DNA of 64,000 nucleotides from Glebionis coronaria (taxonomy: Eukaryota > Streptophyta > Magnoliopsida > Asterales > Asteraceae): contig CM046877.1 in NCBI GenBank assembly GCA_025667525.1, positions 261,799,706 through 261,863,705 on the forward strand. Reading direction: 5' to 3'. The notes beneath the pieces were generated by a model, which made no database searches, was not told the origin of the DNA, and saw nothing but the letters and a program-made list of their open reading frames with translations. Below, piece by piece: positions 10,535 through 21,407 of the stretch (within the stretch, counting starts at the first letter, position 1; each line of letters starts with the position of its first letter). Made by a program: the position numbers and the translations under genes.

Positions 10535-10951
10535 TGAAGGTCTACGTTTTCTTAGGATTTGGTAAACTATGGATTAATCTATTGATTTAATGGTGGAGAT
10601 GGGGAAGAAGGAGATGATGAAGATGGGGTGTAGAGAGAGAAAGTGATTTGATTAAATGAAAAGTTGTGAAATGAGAAGAACCACCCCTCCTAACATGCTA
10701 GGAGGGGTATATATAGCCCACCCTACATGTGGGCTATATGGACCATATAGTTTACAAATGGATCACGAGCCCAATACTAGAATATATCTTTGGAGTGACC
10801 GATCCTTTCTAAATACGTAAAAACGTATTTCCAACAATCTCCCCCTAAGGGAGGTCACTCCAAGTTACAATGTCCTAAATAGTCTATAGCTCGTGATCTA
10901 TGCTAATAATGATGTGACCGAGACTTTATTGGGAAAAACGTATTTCCAACA
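10535..10951 (-). repeat. C1 5' LTR
   Basis: The 417-bp copy that carries the active-position promoter. TATATATA at 10708-10715 is followed, in transcription direction, by a palindrome with 10-bp arms (TAGGAGGGGT at 10699-10708 against ACCCCTCCTA at 10683-10692). The internal copy of the PPT-LTR junction is at about 10822-10858. Confidence 0.95.
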
Positions 10952-11841
10952 AGATATATGGTTCGATTAAGGGGTTTTTGTTTGCTACTATTATTAATAT
11001 TAATTGTTACCATTTCTATATAAAGCAGCAACAAAAGGGTAAAAGTGGTTTCGGTATGGTCTCGGCAGATATGGGGGTTTTGGGTCGTGGGTCCAAAGTC
11101 CAAATTGATAGCACCTTATTGTTATTATTTCTAAGTACTAATGTTTAAACATGATGGGTTCGAAAAAGACTAACTAGGTTCGGTTTGTTTTTGTAGGTGG
11201 TTCTAACTTGGACAAGAACCAGTATATTGATGCAAAAATGTAAGGAAAATATTGAATAAGGACTCACGGTTTGGGGTTTTCGGCTGCTGTTTTGGATAGG
11301 GATTGATTTAGACTCGGCTGAACAAGACTTTGCTTTTATCAATTTGTAATTTAAACTGCTTGTGTAGGCAGGAACATTGATCTTGTAAACCCAGATTTAT
11401 TTATTAGATTAAGTTTTGTGATGAGGCTGTGAAAAGAGTTGATATTTATTTTGGTATAACCGGCTTAGGGTTAGCCCTAATCTGAAATTGGTATACTTGT
11501 GATAAGCCCAGTTTTGGTAATCTCGGCATGTGTGTTGGAGTGTAGTAGTGAGTGGGTTGTAAAATAAGTTTAGAATTTGTAAGTTGACTTTGGTTGACCA
11601 GAAATTGTAATCAACTGATTATCTCAATGAAAGTTTACAAAATTTACATTTCAATGCAGTTTGATGCTAATTGTATATGCGCTTTTAGTTATTTTGGCCC
11701 AATAAGGTGGTTAAGTGGGCAGTTTCGACCCAAAGTCATAAGACATGACAAAAATCGGCTCAATTGGTAAACAATGAAAGACTTGTCCCAAATCATAAGA
11801 CTTAATTAGTAAACCGACTCAAAGTAGTACTATGAGGGTAT
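10952..11841 (-). repeat. 3' LTR of G3, second segment
   Basis: This stretch lies between C1 and G2. Its first five bases are the second AGATA copy of the C1 duplication and its last five (11837-11841) are GGTAT, the first copy of the G2 duplication. I see no gene in it. It is AT-rich with no strong repeat and continues the text interrupted at 2046. Confidence 0.65.
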
Positions 11842-12308
11842 TGATAGGTGTGAAAACACCCATCCTTTTACCACTTAAAACAACAGAAAACGAGACCATA
11901 ACGTGTATTTTATGTCGTAAGTGTCAGAATTATGCGTGGTTTGTGTTTTTGTTGTGTTTTAGGATCAAAATATGAAAAAGGAAGAAAATACGGGCTTTCA
12001 CGGGCTTTTATCAAAGAAAAAGACAAAAGACGAAGTCAAAAGATCAAGAGTGCTAAAAGAACGGAAGTCAAAGGCCTATTCTGAAGATTTATCGAAGAAA
12101 AAGACTAAAGACGGAAGTTTGACGAAGTAGAAGAACCAAATCTAATTAATGAAGAAATTAGAAGACGAGTTCATTTTGTTTATCGACAAATCTCGAGACA
12201 AAGTCAAGAATGACGAGTTTAATGTCAAAGACGTGAAGACTAAAAGAAAAAAAGAAAGAAGGAAGCATCCAACCACCTACCTACCTCCTCCTATAAATAC
12301 AAGACCCT
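11842..12308 (+). repeat. G2 5' LTR, first part, with promoter
   Basis: Matches the first 467 bases of the 3' LTR at 43581 onward. TATAAATA at 12292-12299 is the likely TATA box (44029-44036 in the other copy). G1 inserted after 12308, nine bases beyond it. 12304-12308 is the first ACCCT copy of the G1 duplication. Confidence 0.93.
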
Positions 12309-12836
12309 TAATACTAGGGTTTTTACAAACTCTTTTTAGATCTATTTTCGTTTCCTCGACTCGAATCGAATTGATTTCCGATTAAAACGTAAAACTAATT
12401 TGTTCTTGGTAACTATATTTTAGGTAATTTTTAGACTAGAATCTATTTAATATTAAAAACTATTAAAACAATTTAAATAAAACTAATTTTAAAATAAAAC
12501 TTAAATCTAAATTGAAATCTAATTAATATTAAACTAAAGACCTTTTTAAAAACTTTAAATGAAATCTAAAATAAAACTTAATTAATTGAAATAAACTAAT
12601 TTGTAATCTATTGAAAACTAAATTAAAATTATAAAAGTAAATAAATTATTTTTTTAACTTTTTATATTCTTATAACTGAATTAAAGGAAAAACTAGATAC
12701 TTTTTAATTAAATTGAAATAAAACTTTTTATTAAATAAATCTAATAAAACTAAACTTGTATTAAAGATAATTAAACTAAATCTGGCAGTGTAAATAAACC
12801 TATATTAATTAAAAGCTATGTAAACAAAAACAAAAA

Positions 12837-12910
12837 GCGGTCTAGATGAGTTGGTTAAGGTTGTGGACTGCTAGACGAGAGGTCTTGTGTTCGAATCCCA
12901 GGAGGGACTC
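12837..12910 (+). other. tRNA-like segment with Pol III-type boxes in G1 3' LTR
   Basis: An A-box-like TAGATGAGTTGG (12843-12854) and a good B box GTTCGAATCC (12889-12898) are spaced as in a tRNA, followed by TTTTT at 12911-12915. Placed on a tRNA frame the anticodon loop would be CTGCTAG (GCT, serine). Acceptor and anticodon stems pair poorly, so this is a tRNA relic or SINE-head-like sequence, not a functional tRNA. It runs antisense to G1. Confidence 0.6.
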
Positions 12911-12945
12911 TTTTTGCTAACATATTACTTTTTGGATTTTTAACT

Positions 12946-12970
12946 CACTCAGACCAATTGTGTCTGAGTG
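12946..12970. other. 9-bp perfect hairpin after the tRNA-like segment
   Basis: CACTCAGAC, loop CAATTGT, GTCTGAGTG. It is identical in the other G1 LTR at 24205-24229, although the surrounding sequence differs in places. Confidence 0.85.
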
Positions 12971-15124
12971 TTTATTTGCAGTAGTAATAAGCTAATAAAA
13001 CGAATCAAACAAGCCAAACAAACAGTTAAAACGAATAAGCTAAAATAAAAAAACTGAATAAGCTAAACAAACTATCAATAAGCAACCAAACGATCCTATA
13101 AGCTAAACGAGCAGATTAACATGAATAGCAGATCCAAACGAGCAAATCTAAACATCAAACTAATTTCAAAATAAGCAGATCCAAAAATATTCGATTATCA
13201 AGCAGATCCAAACAAATAAGCTATATAAGAAAATCAAATACTACTTAAACAGTAATCAAGAACTATGCAAGCAGATTTAAATAGACTTCTAAACAAATAC
13301 CCACATAAATCTTAATAAAATCAACAGATCCGAATAACTATGAAACTAAAACAATTTAACCAAACAATAGCAGATTCATATAACTGAAAATAAACATAAG
13401 CAAAAAAAACTAAACAAGCAGATCTAAAACAATACCAAAATAAACTCAACAAAACAAAACTATAAGCATATCCTAATAACTCAAAAACTTTAGAAGTTAT
13501 ATAAAATCTTAACACAAACATCAGATTAAACAAATATAATTAACAATAAAATAAAAAGAAACACAAACCTAGTGACGATTCCTTTGAGTAGAAGGTGGGC
13601 GATGTACCCCCTTGTGAACCGAAACGAATCAAACAAACACCTCCTTTTTACCCAAAATTCATCATCATCATCATCGTCTTCAACAGTAACCGAAACATAT
13701 ATTTTTTTATTTATTCATTTTTTTTATAATTTTTATCTTTCCAGTGGGGAAAGATCTCTTACCTTTTTATTTTACGTTAACAATTATTAAATCAAAAATA
13801 AACTAAAGATAATAATGCAATAATTTGAGACGAAAAATTAAACAGGAACTTTAAATTTCATTAATTAAAATCAGATTACAATACTTCATAAAAGAAATTA
13901 CATTAAAACCTAAAACTATTTTTCAAAAAATAAAAATTAAAATAAAGAAAAACGCATCCTAAAATTACAGATAGGAGGGGTTTTTATAGGCAAACCCCTT
14001 GGAAACCCTCTTGTTAGCTTCAATATTAAGCAATGAATCCAGGCCGTAGAATCCATCTTTCTTCCTTCTCTCTCTTCATTTTCTTCAATCTACAGTGAGA
14101 ATGAATCATAGGTCACACAGTTTGCCATGCTGGCAGGAGTTGCGTTTGTTGTGCTAGTTTGAGGGTGAGGTGGAGGCTGTTGATTGGTGGGAGGGTTTGT
14201 GGTGATGTGGCATAGCCAATCAAATCACAAGGATTAGCCACGTCAGTGAGAGGAGAGGACCACTCCTTTGGTGGATCATCTGAAAACTATGGGGATTTAA
14301 TTCCTCATGGTATGAATTAACCATTGAGGGTAAAACCCCCATTTTTGGGTGAGTAATTTTGGTGATACTAAAAATTAGGGTTAGGGTGTTGGCTGTGTTT
14401 TTTGGAGATGAAGGAGAAAAACAGTAAAATGTATTACTTTGTTTGTAACGAAAAGTGGGAGTGGGATATGGGTAAATGTTTTATTTATTTAGTGTGGGTG
14501 AGTAGTAAACACGTGGGGTGGGATTGGATAGGTGAGATAAACGTTTGTGGTTGTTGACTGTGAGAGTTGACCAACAAAGTGAATAATTTCACTCACTTTT
14601 AACCGTTCACTCTTTCTTTTTCTTGTGTAATGGGCTTTGGCCCAAAAAGCTCCATTCGTTTTAACTTAATCTCCTCTTTGGGCTTGATTGATCCGTCAAC
14701 TATAATAGATTTGGGCCATTTGATCCATAAGCAACTTCAACAACTTCTTAAACGGGCTTGTGGGCCCAATAAGCAAATGTGGGACCCACAAAGCGCGAAT
14801 ATCTTCAAAAAGATTAAATCCGATAAAATCGAGCTCGCTTTCGGCTTCCTCGATCATTTCTTCAAAACCGTGTCGGTTTCGCCGGTTTTCGTGAACTTGG
14901 GCACACTTTTGGTCTTTTGACGTTGTCTTCGTCTCTTTTTGGACTTTTCTTCAACTTTTGGCCGTGAAATCCCGTGTTTTCTTTCCTTTTGATCATTTGT
15001 ACCTATTTAACACACAAAACACAAAACCACGCGTAATTCTGAATTTTATGATATTAAACACATGATTAGGTCTTGTTTTTCCTTGATTTTAGTGGCAAAA
15101 GGATAAGTGTTTACACACTTATTA

Positions 15125-17077
15125 AATCCCCTACACTTGACCATTGCAATGACACCATGCAATGCATAGTTTTAAAGCATTAAGTTACATTTTTCTCATA
15201 ATTAATCCATCTCGGCCTTTATTACTATTACTACTACTACTACGACGAAAAGATAAAAACTTAAAAGGAAACAAAAGTTAATACAATTTTATTAACTTGA
15301 AATTATTTGATGGAAAAAACTCGTAAAGAAATCTAAGACTTGAATTAGGGCTTTGGTGTCATGAATATAAATCACCCTCAAGTTTCACGTTCCCCATACC
15401 AATCTTAAAAACGAGATCATTGTTTACAATAAGTCCTTAAGTTAAAACCACTTATATAAGACAATTGTGTAATACTCTTTCTCCAATTCCTACTTTGTAT
15501 CTCTAGATTTTATTGATTGTCATTCACCCGTAGGCTCATTTGACTTATTTGATAATTATTATTCCAAAAATGAAGGCCAAACGGTGCAAACCCGACACTC
15601 AAAACCTAACCTCGTCCTCAAAAACGTTGTCACTAAAGTAAGCCCACATCAAGGATGATTTAACACGATTTGGGGAATAAATTCCCGGACCCAAAATTTG
15701 GCCAAATAGTACTACTTATTAATTATTCCTCCAAAGTCATGTAGACTTTATGTGTAGTTTAGCAAGTTCACATCATATACCCTTAGGCTCTTTAAGATGT
15801 AAAAATGCTCCCCGTTTATTGTCCACACCCTAAGGCTCCTTGAACGATAAACGAGGGAATTGATTTTTGATCAATTTTTATTCAACACTTACCATGCCAT
15901 ACACCCTAAGGCTCTAATGACAAGGTTCGTGCTACATGCCCCACACCCTAAGGCTCCTTGAGGTCATGTTTTAATCTTATTCTTTCTTTATTGATGATAT
16001 ATATAGTAGGCCAAATTCCGTGGTCCCATGGTCTGAATACCTCCTACTTAGTGGTTATGAGCCACCTTAGTCGGAAGTCCACAACGCTGGCACCCTCAAT
16101 GTGTTCATGCTTTAATTACAAGGAGAATAAAGATTTGGCTAAGAGTTAAGATATCGAATTGCCACCGCAAAAATCCTCATTTATTAAGCAATTAAATATA
16201 CAAGCGGGAAGAAAGAGCCACAAAAACTCATATAAGCAAAAATTAACCCTTAAACTTATTATCAACTCTATCATCTCTCGTTCCCCACAATTTATAATCT
16301 CAAGGAATGAGACTCGTGGATGCTTAGCCTAATAAACCAATTAAGGTCCATATGGTTAAGGATACTAGCTAGAGTAAACTTGGATAAGTAAACTCGGGTT
16401 GAGTCAAAATATTCACGACGGGCCTAATATATCAAAGATATCAAAACTTGTTAAAACCATTTTATTCATTTATTTATTTTTGACTTTATTCTTAAAATGG
16501 AAATTATTACCATGAGATGACAAAAGGAAAATAAATAAAAATACTACTAGGTCAAAATGGATCAAAAATTTTAAAAACGTTGAAAATTTTTTAAATTTTC
16601 CGGTTAAATGGGGTCAAATTCATGGAAAAGCCCACTAAAACTCGATAGAAGTCCCCCTACACTTAATATAAACATTGTCCTCAATGTTTAGGCATGTGGG
16701 AGAATAAACTCCCCTACACTTAGGACATTGAGTACGTTGTTTAAAATCGAGCCAAGGAAGGGACAACTAAAGTGATTGCATTTATTCATTTTATTTTATA
16801 TACAAGTATGAATCACAATAGTTTTGATAGAACCGGGTACACGGGAACACGGGATCACGGTTCGCGTCAAAAGTACCAAAAGTGGATCATCAAAGCACAT
16901 GTCCCTGCACACAACATCACAACACACAAACAACCTACTTGGCTCCCCCTACACTTATTGGTGGAAATGGATGAAGGTGAAAAAGGGTGGAAAGGATGGT
17001 AAAGGTAAAAATCTAACCTAGTTATACGATGCTTGATTTATTTATCACGAGTCTCTAGCTCGACTCGATTTCCCGAA
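15125..17077 (-). other. G1 3' non-coding region with PPT and repeated PPT-like motifs
   Basis: No gene is seen. The true PPT reads AAGTGTAGGGGATT on the element strand (15125-15138). Three more motifs of the same kind lie at 16653-16664, 16709-16721 and 16943-16956. G2 has the matching set at nearly the same spacings. Much of the region aligns by eye with 41700-43580 of G2. Confidence 0.75.
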
Positions 17078-18376
17078 TTAATTCAAGGGAAATGTGGAGA
17101 GGGATGGAATCATCTCATGAGAGATGTCCTCTCCATAGTACAACTTAACCCGTTGGCCATTCACCTTAAAATTGGGCCCATTTCGTTGGGATAACTCAAT
17201 GGTGCCATAAGGGAAGACTTGGGCCACGGTGAATGGACCAGACCAACGACTCTTAAGTTTACCCGAAAAGATTTTCAACCGAGAGTTAAAGAGTAAAACT
17301 TGATCACCAACATGGAACTCTCGGTTTTTAATATTGTAATCATGAATGAGCTTAGTCTTCTCCTTGTAGATTAATGAATTTTCATAATCCTCATTCCTAA
17401 GTTCATTGAGTTTATTGAGTTGGATTTTTCTATGATCACCGGCTTTGTTTATGTCAACATTAGCCCATTTCAAGGCCCAATAAGCCTTATGCTCCAACTC
17501 AATGGGGAGGTGGCATGCCTTTCCGTACACAAGGCGATAAGGGGTACAACCTATAGGTGTCTTATAAGCGGTACAGAAAGCCCACAAAGCATCGTCTAAT
17601 TTATCGGCCCATGAGGCACGATGCTCTCCCACGGTTCGCTCTAAGATTCTCTTAAGACCACGGTTAGAAACCTAGGCTTGTCCATTAGTTTGAGGATGAT
17701 ACGCGGTGGAAAGTCGGTGATTGACACCATACTTAGCCATGACTCGTACAAATTGATCATTGTAAAAATGAGTCCCGCGATCACTAATAATAGCACGAGG
17801 CACACCGAATCGAGCAAACAATTGTTTCAAGAAGTTAACAACCACCCTCGCATCGTTAGTAGGTAAAGCCTTTGCTTCAACCCATTTTGATACGTAGTCA
17901 ACGGCTACGAGGATGTACTTGTTTCCTTTGGATGATGGAAATGGCCCCATAAAGTCGATGCCCCATACGTCAAAGATTTCACACTCTTGGATGAAATTTT
18001 GAGGCATCTCATCTTTATGTGTGATCTTGCCTTGTCTTTGGCAAGCATCACAATGCTTAACCATCTCATGTGCATCATGATAAATGGTGGGCCAATAGAA
18101 TCCGGAGTCGAAAACCTTTTTAGCGGTGTAATTAGGACCAAAGTGACCATCGGTGGGTCCTTTATGGCAAGCTTCAAGGATTTGTAAAGCCGTCGGCCCA
18201 TCAACACATCTACGAATGATTAAATCCGCACATTGCTTGAAAGTATAAGGGTCGTCCCAATAGTACGTTTTAACGTCCTTGAAGAATTTTTTCTTTTGTT
18301 GGGACGATAACCCTTCGATAAGAACACCACCCGCCAAATAGTTTGCAATGTCCGCAAACCATGGGGGTATCATCAA
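17078..18376 (-). pseudogene. G1 integrase
   Basis: The frame runs from about 18376 to a stop at 17078 with one internal stop at 17672. It begins with the [15 protein letters not shown] linker, then an HHCC-type zinc segment (HKGPTDGH ... CDACQRQGK), then the catalytic core with [10 protein letters not shown] and [10 protein letters not shown], and ends with the GPFTV-type C-terminal domain. The stop falls right after HPQTNGQA, where family members carry the third catalytic acidic residue, so the D-D-E triad is broken exactly at its glutamate. The frame is shifted by one base relative to RT-RNase H at a five-G run, 18363-18367. The enzyme would insert element cDNA; this copy should be inactive. 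Confidence 0.88.
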
Positions 18377-20441
18377 GATTGGAATTAATAGACATTAAGG
18401 TCTCAAGGGGAAAGGATTCATTAATCTCTTGATTTGGAGATTTCCCTTGATAAGGATCCTCAAGTCTACTAAGATGATCCGCGGCTAGGTTTTCCGCTCC
18501 CTTTTTATCACGAATTTCGATTTTAATTTCTTGTAGGAGCAAAACCCAACGAAGGAGTCTCGGTTTAGCATCTTGCTTGGTCAACAAGTATTTCAAGGCG
18601 GAATGGTCGGTGTAAACGATGGTGGTGGAAAGCACAAGATAGGGGCGGAATTTCTCAAAAGCATATACTACAGCTAAAAGCTCTTTTTCGGTAGTGGTAT
18701 AATGCAATTGAGCCCCCGTCATTGTCTTACTAGAATAATGAATGGGTTGGAAATGTTTATTAACTCGTTGACCTAAAACCGCTCCTACCGCGAAATCACT
18801 AGCATCGCACATGAGCTCGAAAGGTAACTCCCAATTTGGAGAGACTAAGACCGGTGCCTTAGTTAATTTACCTTTAAGAAGCTCGAAAGAGTCGAGACAT
18901 TCTTGAGAGAAGATGAAAGGAGCATCATTTTCTAAGAGATGAGTCATTGGACGAGCTATTTTCGAGAAATCTTGGATGAAACGTCGATAAAATCCCGCAT
19001 GGCCTAAAAAACTTCTAACTCCTTTGACGGTGGTAGGTGGAGGTAACTTAGTAATGACCTTAACTTTAGCACGGTCGACTTCGATACCGGCTTTGGAAAT
19101 TTTATGACCGAGGACGATGCCTTGTTTTACCATGAAATGGCATTTTTCCCAATTAAGAATGAGACGAGTGTCTTCACACCGTTGGAGCATACGTTCTAAC
19201 TTAGCAAGGCAAGAAGAGAAAGAATCACCAGAGACCGAGAAATCGTCCATAAAGACTTCCATAGTTTCTTCAACCATGTCATGAAATATCACCATCATAC
19301 ACCTTTGGAAAGTCCCGGGAGCATTGCATAAGCCGAAAGGCATTCTTTTGTAAGCAAATGTTCCATAGGGACAAGTCAATGTGGTTTTCTCTTGGTCTTT
19401 TGGATCGATAGGGATTTGAAAATATCCGGAAAAACCATCTAAGAAGAAATAGAAATCATTACCCGCTAAACGCTCGAGCATTTGATCCATGAAAGGAAGA
19501 GGGAAATGATCCTTACGAGTGGCATCATTGAGCTTACGATAATCGATGCAAACTCTCCAACCCGTTACGAGTCGAGTAGGAATCAACTCGTTGTTTTCAT
19601 TGGGAACAACGGTGATTCCGCCTTTCTTAGGCACACAATGGACGGGACTAACCCATGGTGAATCTGAGATAGGGTAAATAATTCCGGCATCTAGAAGTTT
19701 GATAACTTCTTTCTTAATGACTTCATGAATTTTTGGATTAACCCTTCTTTGATTTTGGATTGCGGGTTTAAAGTCATCTTCCATGAGAATTTTATGAGTA
19801 CAAAAATTAGGATCAATTACGCGAATGTCAGAGATTTTCCAAGCAATTGCTTTCTTATGATTCTTAAGCACATCGATAAGTCGGGATTTTTCATCTTCTT
19901 TTAAGTCCTTAGCAATAATGACGGGTAACTTATTATCCTCCTCTAAGAAAACGTACTCTAAATGAGATGGTAAATCCTTAAGCTCTAAATCCGGTGGATT
20001 GTCGGGGGAAGGCTTAGTCAAATTAGGATCATCGTTTGTAACTTCCTTAGGAGTAGGTGGAGAAATATGGTCCTCATTGAGAAGTCTCTCAATGGTACGA
20101 ATGTCTTCTTCCCAATCGGTGGGAGAATCGTCATATTTTAAATCCACATCCCCTAAACTCGCTCCAAATTCTTGTAAAAGAAAGTTACTTTCTCCAAATG
20201 GAGTCAATGAAGGAGCAATAGAAGCTACGGTCTCAACATGAGGTAAAGGAGAAATCCCGCTCGTACAAGCCTCGTGAAAATGTTCTTCGCATGCTTCGTC
20301 GAGCACATCGATGTAATTCACGGATTCGGGCTCATCGGGAAGTTTGGAAAGTTTACCCATGTTAAAGACGATTTTATCATCCCCGACCCTCATGATAAGT
20401 TCACCCGCGGCTACATCAATCAATGTACGCCCGGTTCTCAA
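18270..20441 (-). CDS. G1 reverse transcriptase-RNase H frame
   Basis: An uninterrupted 723-codon frame. The first 30 or so residues are the tail of the protease domain ([15 protein letters not shown]). An acidic linker follows, then RT from about residue 200 ([18 protein letters not shown]) through FMDD at residues 397-400 (19242-19253) and the [12 protein letters not shown] motif typical of Athila/Tat-type Ty3 elements. RNase H follows ([17 protein letters not shown] ... TDHSALKYL ... [11 protein letters not shown]). The last 25 or so residues are off-frame text caused by the one-base shift before integrase, so the real product would have continued into integrase. Upstream, a TGA at 20446-20448 separates this frame from the protease. 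RT and RNase H residues look intact, the best preserved enzyme of the window. Confidence 0.92.
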   Translation of the reverse strand: MRTGRTLIDVAAGELIMRVGDDKIVFNMGKLSKLPDEPESVNYIDVLDEACEEHFHEACTSGISPLPHVETVASIAPSLTPFGESNFLLQEFGASLGDVDLKYDDSPTDWEEDIRTIERLLNEDHISPPTPKEVTNDDPNLTKPSPDNPPDLELKDLPSHLEYVFLEEDNKLPVIIAKDLKEDEKSRLIDVLKNHKKAIAWKISDIRVIDPNFCTHKILMEDDFKPAIQNQRRVNPKIHEVIKKEVIKLLDAGIIYPISDSPWVSPVHCVPKKGGITVVPNENNELIPTRLVTGWRVCIDYRKLNDATRKDHFPLPFMDQMLERLAGNDFYFFLDGFSGYFQIPIDPKDQEKTTLTCPYGTFAYKRMPFGLCNAPGTFQRCMMVIFHDMVEETMEVFMDDFSVSGDSFSSCLAKLERMLQRCEDTRLILNWEKCHFMVKQGIVLGHKISKAGIEVDRAKVKVITKLPPPTTVKGVRSFLGHAGFYRRFIQDFSKIARPMTHLLENDAPFIFSQECLDSFELLKGKLTKAPVLVSPNWELPFELMCDASDFAVGAVLGQRVNKHFQPIHYSSKTMTGAQLHYTTTEKELLAVVYAFEKFRPYLVLSTTIVYTDHSALKYLLTKQDAKPRLLRWVLLLQEIKIEIRDKKGAENLAADHLSRLEDPYQGKSPNQEINESFPLETLMSINSNLDDTPMVCGHCKLFGGWCSYRRVIVPTKEKILQGR

Positions 20442-20445
20442 GAAG

Positions 20446-21407
20446 GGTCATCCCACAATTAAGGGAACACGGGGATCCATCTCATAGTCGACTACGACGA
20501 AATCGGAGGGAAAAGTGAATTTGTCGACTCCTACAAAAACATCCTCGGTTATCCCCACCGGATAAGCAACCTTACGGTTAGCTAATTCCAATGTCATACG
20601 AGTGGGCACTAGATCGGGTAAAGATAATTGTTTCCACACAGACAATGGCATAAGATTGATACTCGCTCCGAGATCCGCCAAAGCCATACAATTCTCAACA
20701 CCCGAAAAATTACAAGGAATAAGGAATCGACAGGGATCTCCTAATTTAACCGGTAATTTTCTTAAAAGAACCGCGGAACAATTCTCATTCAATTGGGTAT
20801 TGGAAATATCAAGCAACTTTTCTTTATCACTTAAGAGGTCCTTAAACATCTTAGCGTACTTAGGCATGTGAGCGAGTGCCTCGGCAAAGGTGATATTAAA
20901 ATTCAATAGTTTGAACATTTTTAGGAAGTTCGAAACTTGAATATCATCCTTATTCTTCAATTTCTCTTTCCGCAACCTTGAGGGATAAGGTATATTGGGT
21001 TGAGATGAAGGCTCTGGAGTGGATTGCTCACTCACATCCTTTGGTAGAGGAGGAGTAGAAATGGAAGGTGAAGGAACCGGTTTGGGAACCGAAGGTGTGG
21101 TAGAAAATTTAGGTATCGGTGGAACATAAGGTGTAGACGAATGCATAACGGGTGGTATGTCACAAGTGGAAGAAGAAGGAGGTTGTGTCGAAGAAGAAGG
21201 TATCTCGGGTCCTTGGTTAGGTGGGGGATAAGAAGGTTCTACGGTGGTCTTACCGCTCCCAGTAGTGTTAGCATTAACATTAGCCCTAGGATTGGTCACG
21301 GTGTTCGAAGGGAGGGCACCTTGGGGACGAAGGGTTTGAATCATAGTAAAAAATTTCTTATCGGTCGATTCTTGCATTTTTCGATTATATTCTTGCATCT
21401 CTCTCAT
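20446..21407 (-). pseudogene. G1 protease region with proline-rich linker
   Basis: About 319 codons in the same frame as RT. The first half is rich in Pro, Ser and Thr (a spacer common in Athila Gag-Pro). Then comes a conserved block ending in CMALADLGASINLMPLSVW, the aspartic protease active-site region with DLGAS in place of the usual DTG/DSG, and DFVVVDYEMDPRVPLI, the flap-to-C-terminal part. The TGA at 20446-20448 cuts the domain just before RPFLRT-like text, so protease and RT are separated by a single nonsense codon. The role would be cleavage of the polyprotein in the particle. Confidence 0.85.

Larger units (their letters stand above)
2047..10951 (-). mobile_element. C1: non-autonomous Ty1/copia-type LTR retrotransposon
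   Basis: The element is bounded by 417-bp direct repeats at 2047-2463 and 10535-10951 with TG...CA on the + strand. It is flanked by the 5-bp duplication AGATA at 2042-2046 and 10952-10956. A tRNA-Met-type PBS sits inside the right LTR and a PPT inside the left one, so the element reads on the minus strand. I count only two differences between the LTRs, which indicates a recent insertion. The interior holds one broken Gag-like frame (6019-8217), a 2.3-kb repeat-rich leader and a 3.5-kb structured 3' region. No protease, integrase, RT or RNase H is visible, so movement must have used proteins from another element; C2 is the obvious relative. Confidence 0.95.
12309..15124 (-). repeat. G1 3' LTR
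   Basis: 2816 bp. It holds a tRNA-like segment (12837-12910), a perfect hairpin (12946-12970) and a long A+T-rich middle. Where the other LTR has a long TA microsatellite, this one has only a short acatatatttttttatttattc stretch near 13697. The element-orientation start, TAATAAGTGTGTAAACAC, is a diverged relative of the G2 start TGATAGGTGTGAAAACAC. Confidence 0.93.

Noticed and set aside
12837..12910. Functional tRNA-Ser gene
   Set aside because: A and B boxes are good but acceptor and anticodon stems have too many mismatches; kept only as tRNA-like.
14630..14920. 96-codon frame present in both G1 LTRs (also 26032-26328)
   Set aside because: It runs antisense in the LTR; conservation follows from LTR identity, and it shows no motif. 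Differences between copies are not biased to silent sites by eye.
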